A DNA stretch of 11,621 nucleotides from contig CAMAUF010000033.1 of the NCBI GenBank assembly GCA_945861295.1, positions 1-11,621 on the forward strand. Reading direction: 5' to 3'. Every line of letters begins with the position of its first letter. Position 1 is the first letter of the stretch. The notes beneath the pieces were generated by a model. The model was not told where the DNA came from. It did not search any database and saw only the letters and a program-made list of their open reading frames with translations. This document shows positions 6,294 through 11,621 of the stretch, one piece after another. A program made the position numbers and the translations under genes. This DNA comes from a bacterium. GTDB taxonomy: Bacteria > Chloroflexota > Dehalococcoidia > Tepidiformales > Tepidiformaceae.

Positions 6294-7261
6294 CTACGCC
6301 ATCCCCATCCGCTTGCGCAGCAACGGCGCAACCTCGCCCGCGACCAACTCCAGCGTCCCGTAATCGGCGGGCGGGCGGGCGCCGATGATGAGGTCGTGGA
6401 CGCCCATTTCCACGTACGGCACGAGCCGTTCGACGCACTCCTCCGGCGTCCCGATCAGCGCGACCTGCCGCATCTGTTCGGGCGTCATCTTCCGCGCCTG
6501 CGCAAGGTCCGCCAGGCGTGCGTCGATTTCGGCCTGCGTCTTGGCGACGACGGCTTGCAAGACGAACGACTTGCGGATGTCCCGCGGGTCGCGCCCACCG
6601 CCTGGCAATGGCCGCCGAGGATGTCCAGCTTGCGCTGGTAGGCCTCGACCGGCATGAAGAACGTGTTCCAGCCCTCCGCCGATTCGGCGACGGCGCGCAA
6701 CGTCAGCTTCTCGCCCGAGCCACCCACCCAGAGCGGGATGCTCGGCTGCTGGACCGGTTTCGGTTCGCAAAGGGCGTCTGTGATCTGGTAATAGCGCCCC
6801 GCGAAGGTCGTACGCTTCTCCGACCAGAGCTGCTTGAGGATCGGCAGCGTTTCGCCCAGCATGCGGATCCGCCGGCCGATCGGCGGCAGCGGGATGCCGT
6901 ACTGCTCGTGCTCCATCTCCCACCAGCCCGCCCCGACGCCAAGTTCGAGCCGCCCGCCCGAGATGTGGTCGATCGTCGTGGCGATGTTGGCGAGCACAGC
7001 CGGGTTCCGGTAGGTGTTGCCGACGACCAGGATGCCGCAACGGATCTTGGTCGTCTGCGCCGCCATCGCCGCCAGCAGGGTCAAGCCCTCGAAACATGGC
7101 CCTTCGGGGTCCGTCTGGATCGGGATGAAGTGATCGAAGACCGAGGCCCAGTCGAAGCCCATCTCTTCGGCGGCGCGCCACAGCGCCGCATAGTCGGCGT
7201 ATGACGTGTGTTGCGGCCCGGCGTGGATTCCGAAGCGAAGTTGACCATCGAAAATCTGCAT
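6294..7261 (-). pseudogene. LLM-class (luciferase-like, F420-type) oxidoreductase with a one-base frameshift
   Basis: A luciferase-like monooxygenase-class protein, probably F420-dependent and similar to the Rv1855c type. Residues 1-223 read in one frame from ATG 7261: LRFGIHAGPQ, the SVFDHF strand, DHISGGRLELGVGAGWWEME (residues 98-117), and IPLWVGGSGEKLTLRAVAES (175-194). After GGHCQAVG the frame is lost at about bases 6590-6595. The remaining 99 residues (RDPRDIRKSFV, then IGTPEECVERLVPYVEMG) continue in another frame to TAG 6294-6296. Restoring one base gives 322 residues, a normal length. The site is in a GC-rich GGTGGGCGCG context, so an assembly error is possible; otherwise the gene is a recent pseudogene. 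No ribosome site precedes ATG 7261, but a TAGACT hexamer sits 6 bases upstream, which would fit a leaderless transcript. Substrate unknown. Confidence 0.85.
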
Positions 7262-7267
7262 GGCCGC

Positions 7268-7273
7268 AGTCTA
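7268..7273 (-). promoter_or_regulatory. Putative -10 element (TAGACT) for the LLM gene, suggesting a leaderless transcript
   Basis: TAGACT on the minus strand, separated by 6 bases from ATG 7261. If it is a -10 box, transcription starts at or next to the A of the start codon. This fits the lack of a Shine-Dalgarno sequence for this gene. Confidence 0.35.
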
Positions 7274-7327
7274 GCCCCGGCCCGCACGCGCGGCCACAGG
7301 CTGCCCTCGTCCGCAGCCGCCCTCGCC

Positions 7328-7903
7328 TCAGGCCGCCCCGCGCTTCAGGAGCCTGCGGTCGAACAGTTCCCCGACGGGCGCCCGGAAGCCCGGCAGCACG
7401 TCTTCACCCGAAAGCGTCTCCGCCGCGGTCAGCCGGGTGGCGCTACCATCGGGGCGATAGACAGTGATCGACTTCGTCTTCGGATGCAGGACCCAGACAA
7501 GAGCGACGCCGGCCTCGAAGTATTCGACGACCTTCAGTTCAAGGGCTTCCACGACGTCGCGAGGGGAAACGACTTCGATGACCAAGGCCGGGACGACGTG
7601 GACGAACCCCTCCGGCACCTGCCCGTCCGGAAACGGGTCGCCCCGGAGGAACGAGCCGTCGGGCTTGCGATACTTCCTCGGGTGTGTCGGCCAGATCTGA
7701 AAGGCGGTCTCCGGCGCCAGCGCCCAGCCGAGGCTCAGAGGCTCAGCGAACCTGTTTACCCGGCCCACGAGCCTATACGCGACGTGTGTTGATCCAGCGC
7801 CTACGGCGAGTCGTACCAACTTTCCATCGACGTATTCGTATCCGTCCCGCTCGGGGATGTCGGGCCAGTCCTCGGCGGGTTCGATGACGGCGGTCGTGCT
7901 CAT
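7328..7903 (-). CDS. Uma2 family protein (DUF820), paralog of the gene at 4469-5029
   Basis: A 191-residue Uma2/DUF820 protein, a near-twin of the one encoded at 4469-5029: gap-free over the first 182 residues, about 65% identical. The putative PD-(D/E)XK residues are Asp82 (KPDGSF), Glu110 (LVIEVVSP) and Lys124 (LKVVEYFEAGV). The most diverged part is residues 34-70, as expected for a specificity or interaction surface, while WPDIPERDGYEYVDGK and the C-terminal LSGEDVLPGFR are strongly kept. The last nine residues (RRLLKRGAA) are longer and more basic than in the paralog. The start at 7903 has GGAGG nearby and a TACACT hexamer in the same relative position as the paralog's TATACT. It is divergent from the amidase gene and upstream of the LLM gene on the same strand (66-base gap). 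Role unknown. Confidence 0.87.
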   Translation of the reverse strand: MSTTAVIEPAEDWPDIPERDGYEYVDGKLVRLAVGAGSTHVAYRLVGRVNRFAEPLSLGWALAPETAFQIWPTHPRKYRKPDGSFLRGDPFPDGQVPEGFVHVVPALVIEVVSPRDVVEALELKVVEYFEAGVALVWVLHPKTKSITVYRPDGSATRLTAAETLSGEDVLPGFRAPVGELFDRRLLKRGAA

Positions 7904-7920
7904 GCGGCGCCTCCGGCCTC

Positions 7921-7926
7921 AGTGTA
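7921..7926 (-). promoter_or_regulatory. Putative -10 element (TACACT) for the third Uma2 gene
   Basis: TACACT on the minus strand, 17 bases from the start codon, exactly the offset of TATACT in the paralogous gene at 5029. The GGAGG between hexamer and start is also kept. This suggests the leader was duplicated with the gene. Confidence 0.35.
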
Positions 7927-7971
7927 CCGCTGCCGACCGGCGTTTGCGGCGGTATTCCGCCTCGTTGGCCG

Positions 7972-7977
7972 TATACT
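7972..7977 (+). promoter_or_regulatory. Putative -10 element (TATACT) for the amidase gene
   Basis: GTATACT, 30 bases before ATG 8008 and upstream of its GGAGG. The seven bases GTATACT are identical to those before the first Uma2 gene (199-205). No clear -35 box is seen at 16-18 bases. Confidence 0.4.
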
Positions 7978-7997
7978 CGCGGCATCATCAACCTCGT

Positions 7998-8002
7998 GGA
8001 GG
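7998..8002 (+). promoter_or_regulatory. Ribosome-binding site GGAGG that selects ATG 8008
   Basis: GGAGG ends 5 bases before ATG 8008. It overlaps the in-frame GTG at 7996, which therefore cannot be the main start. Confidence 0.6.
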
Positions 8003-8007
8003 CCGCC

Positions 8008-9402
8008 ATGCCGTTCATCCCCGCCCACGTCATCGCCGACGAGGTCCGCAAGGGCCGTCGCAGCGCTCGCGCAACCGTCGACCTCGCCCTCGTGGCTCTG
8101 GCCGAGAAGGACCCGGCGTTGAACGCGTTCACGTTCGTCGACGAGGCGAGCGCGCGCGCCCAAGCGGACGCCGTCGACGCCTGTGTCGCCCGCAGCGATG
8201 ACCCCGGGGCGCTCGCCGGCGTCCCGCTCGCAGTGAAGGACCTCGAAGGCGTCGCCGGTTGGCCGCTGACGAATGGGTCTCGCGCCTACGCCGGCAACAT
8301 CGCGGCGCGCGACTCCGTCCAGGTGGCGCGGCTGAGGGCCGCCGGCGCCGTCATCATCGGCAAAACGAACACGCCGGAGTTCGGCTACAAGGGGTACACG
8401 GAGAACGCCCTTCACGGCGTCACGCGGAACCCCTGGAACACGGCCCTGACGCCAGGCGGCTCGTCCGGGGGCAGCGCCGCCGCTGTCGCCGCCGGCATCG
8501 TCCCGCTCGCGACCGCCTCCGATGGCGGTGGCTCGATCCGGATTCCGGCCTCGTTCTGCGGCATTTACGGCATCAAGCCCACCAACGGCCGCATCCCCAT
8601 GGCCGACGATGGTTACCCGCATTGGGCGACGCACAGCTCGCGCGGCCCCGTCAGCCGCAACGTCAGGGATGCGGCGCGCTACCTCGATGTCGTCGCTGGG
8701 CCTCACCCGGATGACTTGCACGCCCTTGACGCGCCTTCCGGAGCGTACGAAGCCGCCGTCCTCGCTGGCGCGCCCCGGCTCCGCCGGGTGGCTTGGTCGC
8801 GGGACTTTGGCTACGCCGCCGTCGACGCCGAGGTGGCGGCGCGCGCGCGGGAAGCGGCGGCGCGGCTCGCGGCGGCGCTCGGCGCTGAACTGGTGGAGGC
8901 GCACCCCGGCTTCGTCGACCCAATGCCGACCTGGTACGCGCTTGGCGCGCCCGGCGACGCCGCGCTCGTCGCTTCGATGACGGCCGCGCAACGCGCGCTC
9001 CTGGAGCCCGGCTTCTTGCGCTTCGCGGAATCCGCGAACGAGATCTCCGGCGTCCAATATGCCCAGGCCCTGCAAGAGCGTCACCGCCTCAACCGGACGA
9101 TGACGCGCTTTTTCGGTGAATACGACCTTCTGCTCAGCCCCGTCGTGGCGGCGAAGCCGTTCAAGGCCGAAGGGCCGCCGCCGATGGTCATCGACGGCAA
9201 GGAGACAGGCCCGGCTGGCTTCATCCCCTTCACCTTCCCCTTCAATGTCACCGGACACCCCGCGGCCTCCGTCCCAGCGGGCCGCGATTCGGGCGGCATG
9301 CCCGTCGGCCTTCAGATCGTCGGCCCACGCTTCGCCGATGCCCTCGTACTCCAGGCGAGCGCCGCCTACGAAGCGACCGGGCCTTGGGCGTTCCCGGACT
9401 GA
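8008..9402 (+). CDS. Amidase-signature (AS) family hydrolase
   Basis: A 464-residue amidase-signature enzyme that would hydrolyse a C-N amide bond in the cytoplasm. The Ser-cisSer-Lys triad is complete: Lys77 in LAVKD, cis-Ser152 in PGGSSGGSAAA, and nucleophile Ser176 in GGGSIRIPA, with the 24-residue Ser-Ser spacing seen in fatty-acid amide hydrolase. The surrounding HGVTRNPWN and YGIKPTNGRI are also family-typical. The usual G-T/S-D before GGS reads ASDGGGS. Length is normal for stand-alone amidases and for GatA. I favour a stand-alone amidase because no gatB or gatC is nearby and the C-terminal half is of the general AS type, but the substrate cannot be named. ATG 8008 is chosen for its GGAGG. 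The aquaporin gene begins 29 bases downstream, so the amidase may be transcribed together with the oxyanion genes. Confidence 0.9.
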   Translation: MPFIPAHVIADEVRKGRRSARATVDLALVALAEKDPALNAFTFVDEASARAQADAVDACVARSDDPGALAGVPLAVKDLEGVAGWPLTNGSRAYAGNIAARDSVQVARLRAAGAVIIGKTNTPEFGYKGYTENALHGVTRNPWNTALTPGGSSGGSAAAVAAGIVPLATASDGGGSIRIPASFCGIYGIKPTNGRIPMADDGYPHWATHSSRGPVSRNVRDAARYLDVVAGPHPDDLHALDAPSGAYEAAVLAGAPRLRRVAWSRDFGYAAVDAEVAARAREAAARLAAALGAELVEAHPGFVDPMPTWYALGAPGDAALVASMTAAQRALLEPGFLRFAESANEISGVQYAQALQERHRLNRTMTRFFGEYDLLLSPVVAAKPFKAEGPPPMVIDGKETGPAGFIPFTFPFNVTGHPAASVPAGRDSGGMPVGLQIVGPRFADALVLQASAAYEATGPWAFPD

Positions 9403-9431
9403 TTACGTCCCGTTAACAGGAGCCGAGGAGC

Positions 9432-10142
9432 ATGCGAGACCGCATGGTGGTCCGGCCGCAACCGAAGTTCGCCCCATACCTGGCAGAGGGGCTCGGCACG
9501 TTCGCCCTCGTCTTCGCCGGGCCAGGCTCGGCCGCGGTCGATGCCAGCACGAACGGCGCCGTCTCCGGCGTTGGCGTCGGGATGTCTTTCGGCCTGATCG
9601 TCATGGTCATGATCTTTTCGCTCGGCCACATCTCGGGTTGCCACATCAATCCCGCCGTGACGATCGCCTTCCGCGCGCTGGGCCGGATCACGACGGCGAA
9701 GGCGGCGGGCTACATCGTGGCCCAACTCGCAGGCGCCGCGCTGGCTGGGCTCGCGATCGTCGCGATCGTCGGCCAAGAGGGTGACGCCGGCGCCACTATC
9801 CCCCGCTTCGGAGGGGTCGACGCCGCGTTCTGGTCCGAACTCATCCTCACCTTCTTCTTGATGTTCGTGATCCTCGCCGTCGCGACCGATGCGCGCGCCC
9901 AAGGGGGCTTCGCCGCGATCGCCATCGGCGGCTACGTCGGCCTCGCGGCAACCGGATGGGGGCCAATCGCCAACGCCTCGTTGAACCCAGCGCGGAGCTT
10001 CGGCCCGGGCCTGGCAGCGAACGTCTGGGACGACCACTGGGTCTACTGGGTCGCCCCGATCCTCGGCGCGCTCCTTGCCGCCGCCGTCTACGAACTCTTG
10101 CGAGAGCCCCGAACGCCCGGCATCGCCGGAGGTGACGCGTGA
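9432..10142 (+). CDS. Aquaporin / MIP family channel, NIP- or AqpN-like, probably arsenite-permeable
   Basis: A 236-residue major intrinsic protein with six membrane helices and both NPA loops: GHISGCHINPAVT (Asn73) and ASLNPARSFGP (Asn185). Aligned by eye on AqpZ, the selectivity filter is Phe53, Ala173, Ala182, Arg188. The His found in water-selective AqpZ is replaced by Ala, giving a wider, more apolar pore. GHISG-x-H-x-NPAVTIAF and WGP-x-x-x-ASLNPARS closely resemble plant NIPs and bacterial AqpN. Overlap with arsC argues for arsenous acid efflux, as established for Sinorhizobium meliloti AqpS beside ArsC. ATG 9432 has AGGAG (9418-9422) 9 bases away; Met5 is a weaker alternative. The N-terminus is short and basic. 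Family is certain; substrate is inferred from context and filter residues. Confidence 0.9.
   Translation: MRDRMVVRPQPKFAPYLAEGLGTFALVFAGPGSAAVDASTNGAVSGVGVGMSFGLIVMVMIFSLGHISGCHINPAVTIAFRALGRITTAKAAGYIVAQLAGAALAGLAIVAIVGQEGDAGATIPRFGGVDAAFWSELILTFFLMFVILAVATDARAQGGFAAIAIGGYVGLAATGWGPIANASLNPARSFGPGLAANVWDDHWVYWVAPILGALLAAAVYELLREPRTPGIAGGDA
10128..10133 (+). promoter_or_regulatory. Ribosome-binding site GGAGGT for arsC inside the aquaporin gene
   Basis: GGAGGT ends 5 bases before GTG 10139 and lies within the last codons of the aquaporin gene. It supports translational coupling across the GTGA overlap (10139-10142). Confidence 0.6.
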
Positions 10143-10564
10143 CGGGTGACCAGACTGAGCGCGTGCCGACCGTCTTATTCGTCTGCATCCACAATGCGGG
10201 GCGATCGCAGATGGCGGCCGGGCTCCTCGCAAAACTCGGCGGCAACCGGGTGGCCGTCCGTTCAGCCGGCTCGAACCCCGCCGAACGCCTCAATCCAGCC
10301 GTGATCGTCGCGATGCGCCAGGTGGGCGTAGACCTGAGCGCCGAATCTCCAAAGGCGCTGACTGACGAAGCCGTCCAAGCCGCCGACATGGTCATCACGA
10401 TGGGCTGCGGCGACGCCTGCCCCATTTATCCAGGGAAGCGGTATCTCGACTGGGACGTAGCGGACCCCGCGGGCAAGCCGTTGGCCGTAGTCCGCCTGAT
10501 CCGTTCTGATATCGAGCAACGTGTCCGTGCACTCCTCATCGAGCTCGGTGTCTTCGCTCCCTAA
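10139..10564 (+). CDS. arsC: Arsenate reductase, low-molecular-weight phosphatase type (ArsC)
   Basis: A 141-residue arsenate reductase of the LMW protein-tyrosine-phosphatase fold, reducing arsenate to arsenite. The P-loop VCIHNAGRSQMA carries nucleophile Cys16 and Arg22 (C-x5-R). The redox pair lies in TMGCGDACPIYPGKRY (Cys90 and Cys94), and the DP loop in DWDVADPAG (Asp109 the likely general acid). Cys16, 90 and 94 fit the three-Cys relay known for this family, though the last two are four residues apart rather than seven as in Staphylococcus pI258 ArsC. Plain phosphatases lack these extra Cys, so the reductase reading is strong; whether thioredoxin or another thiol recycles it is open. 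GTG 10139 overlaps the aquaporin stop by 4 bases with a good GGAGGT. The 3' end overlaps the ChrA start. No arsR regulator is in the window. Confidence 0.9.
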   Translation: MTGDQTERVPTVLFVCIHNAGRSQMAAGLLAKLGGNRVAVRSAGSNPAERLNPAVIVAMRQVGVDLSAESPKALTDEAVQAADMVITMGCGDACPIYPGKRYLDWDVADPAGKPLAVVRLIRSDIEQRVRALLIELGVFAP

Positions 10565-11621
10565 GCTGAGCGCGAGGCTTCCGGAGGTGGTCCGCTACTT
10601 CCTCCGCCTGGGCTTCATCGCGTTCGGCGGGCCGGCCGCCCATATCGCGTTGATGCGCCGCGAGCTCGTCGCTGAACGAAAGTGGCTCACGGACGCGGAG
10701 TTCCTCGACCTGCTTGGCGTGACGAATCTCATCCCCGGCCCGAACTCGACGGAGATGACGATGTACCTTGGCGCTGGCCGCGCTGGACGCTGGGGCCTCT
10801 GGCTGGGCGGCCTCGCCTTCATCGGCCCAGCCGTGGCGATCGTGCTGGCGCTCGCCTGGGTCTACGTCGAATACGGCACGACGCCAGCCGCCGAGGGCAT
10901 CCTTTTCGGGGTGCAGCCCATCGTCCTCGCGATCATCGCCCAGGCGATTTGGGGCTTGCGGCGCGCCGCGGTGAAGGGGCCGGTCACGCTGCTCGCCGCC
11001 GGTGCCGCCGCCATCATGGTCGCGCTTGGGGCCAACGAACTGGCGGTGCTTCTTGGCGCCGGAGCGGCTGTCCTTTTCGTCCACCTCGCCACACGTGGGC
11101 GGGCGACACGGCCCTGGAGCGGGGGCGCGAAACGGACCCGGACGGCGCTCGCCCGGCTCGCCCGGCGGCTGGCGCGCCTTCGGTTCGCCGCGCTGCCGCT
11201 TGGTCCCGGCCTCCTGCCGCTCCTGACGCGGTCATCGCCGCCGGGCTACACCCTGTGGGAGCTCTTCCTCGTCTTTTTCAAGATCGGCGGCCTGCTCTAT
11301 GGCAGCGGCTATGTCCTTGTTTCGTTCATGGAAGCCGACCTCGTCGCCAACCGCGGCTGGCTCAGCGAACAGCAGTTACTGGACGGCATCGCCATCGGCC
11401 AATTCACACCCGGCCCGCTCTTCAGCAGCGCCACGTTTGCCGGCTACCTGATCGACGGTTGGCGCGGCGCGGCGGCGGCCACGGCCGGCATCTTCCTGCC
11501 CTCGTTCATTTTCGTCAGCCTGACACAGCCCCTCGTGCCGAAGATGCGCCGAGCCGCATGGGCGGCGCCGTTCCTCGATGGTGTCAACGCCGCTGCCGTC
11601 GCGCTCATGGCCGTGGTCACG
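10548..11621 (+). CDS. chrA: Chromate transporter, ChrA family, long two-domain form; 3' end beyond the window
   Basis: 358 residues are visible before the window ends without a stop. Long ChrA proteins have about 390-450, so perhaps 30-90 are missing. ChrA is a proton-driven inner-membrane exporter of chromate. Both homologous CHR halves are present: the first with FGGPAAH (26-32), RKWL and LIPGPNSTE (61-69), the second with FKIGGLLYGSGY (244-255), NRGWLSEQQLLDG and GQFTPGP (284-290), followed by GIFLPSF. The halves are joined by an unusually Arg-rich linker (about 183-228). GTG 10548 is taken as the start and overlaps arsC by 17 bases. GTG 10587, with GAGG 9 bases ahead, is an alternative that would shorten the leader to a few residues before the first helix. 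The overlap suggests translation coupled to arsC. Sulfate is a conceivable alternative substrate. Confidence 0.88.
   Translation, partial: MSSLPKLSARLPEVVRYFLRLGFIAFGGPAAHIALMRRELVAERKWLTDAEFLDLLGVTNLIPGPNSTEMTMYLGAGRAGRWGLWLGGLAFIGPAVAIVLALAWVYVEYGTTPAAEGILFGVQPIVLAIIAQAIWGLRRAAVKGPVTLLAAGAAAIMVALGANELAVLLGAGAAVLFVHLATRGRATRPWSGGAKRTRTALARLARRLARLRFAALPLGPGLLPLLTRSSPPGYTLWELFLVFFKIGGLLYGSGYVLVSFMEADLVANRGWLSEQQLLDGIAIGQFTPGPLFSSATFAGYLIDGWRGAAAATAGIFLPSFIFVSLTQPLVPKMRRAAWAAPFLDGVNAAAVALMAVVT

Noticed and set aside
5861..6331. Treating the Ig-like fragment as an intact small gene starting near 6331
   Set aside because: The first possible start is a TTG inside the LLM gene without a ribosome site, and the first 30 or so residues do not look like protein of this type.
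5451..6641. A long plus-strand open frame (396 codons)
   Set aside because: It runs opposite the CopD-like gene, the Ig-like fragment and the LLM gene. Its product is Arg/Ala/Pro-rich with no recognisable domain and no ribosome site. It is a by-product of GC-rich codon bias.
7900..9258. A long minus-strand open frame (452 codons) opposite the amidase
   Set aside because: The amidase has a complete catalytic triad and a good start. The opposite frame is a low-information Arg/Gly/Asp-rich shadow.
9366..10232. A minus-strand open frame opposite the aquaporin
   Set aside because: The plus-strand product has both NPA loops and six helices; the minus product is a shadow.

Overview
The window is GC-rich, densely coded bacterial DNA, and most likely comes from an uncultured member of the Chloroflexota. 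This assignment is inference. It rests on a Thr/Pro-rich protein tail at the left edge, three separate Uma2-family genes in 8 kb, an F420-type luciferase-like oxidoreductase, and a NIP/AqpN-like aquaporin paired with arsenate reductase. No rRNA, tRNA, transposase or CRISPR array was seen.

Layout. 1-176 is the C-terminus of a Thr/Pro-rich protein (+). 229-858 is a Uma2-family gene (+), which meets a VOC-superfamily gene (860-1513, -) tail to tail with a 1-base gap. A divergent 115-bp region follows, then two tandem paralogous sulfotransferases (1629-2576 and 2620-3543, +). Next comes a minus-strand block of an SDR oxidoreductase (3559-4398), a second Uma2 gene (4469-5029) and a CopD-like four-helix membrane protein (5069-5620). 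5861 to about 6293 is an orphan C-terminal fragment of an Ig-like secreted protein (-). An LLM-class oxidoreductase (6294-7261, -) carries a one-base frameshift. A third Uma2 gene (7328-7903, -) is a close paralog of the second. From 8008 onward all genes are on + : an amidase-signature hydrolase (8008-9402), an aquaporin (9432-10142), an ArsC-type arsenate reductase (10139-10564) and a ChrA-type chromate transporter (10548 to the window edge).

How the genes work together. The clearest functional unit is aquaporin-arsC-chrA, where each gene overlaps the next. ArsC would reduce arsenate to arsenite, the aquaporin would let neutral arsenous acid leave the cell, and ChrA would expel chromate, so the unit looks like an oxyanion-detoxification operon. 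The left and middle parts hold single enzymes (VOC, SDR, LLM, amidase, sulfotransferases) of the kind found in small-molecule or xenobiotic metabolism, but no shared pathway can be read from the sequence. The Uma2 genes sit between these blocks.

Regulation. Several genes have a TATACT-like hexamer shortly upstream, sometimes so close that a very short or absent 5' leader is predicted. No convincing rho-independent terminator was found. The tail-to-tail junctions at 858/860 and 3543/3559 are too tight to hold one.
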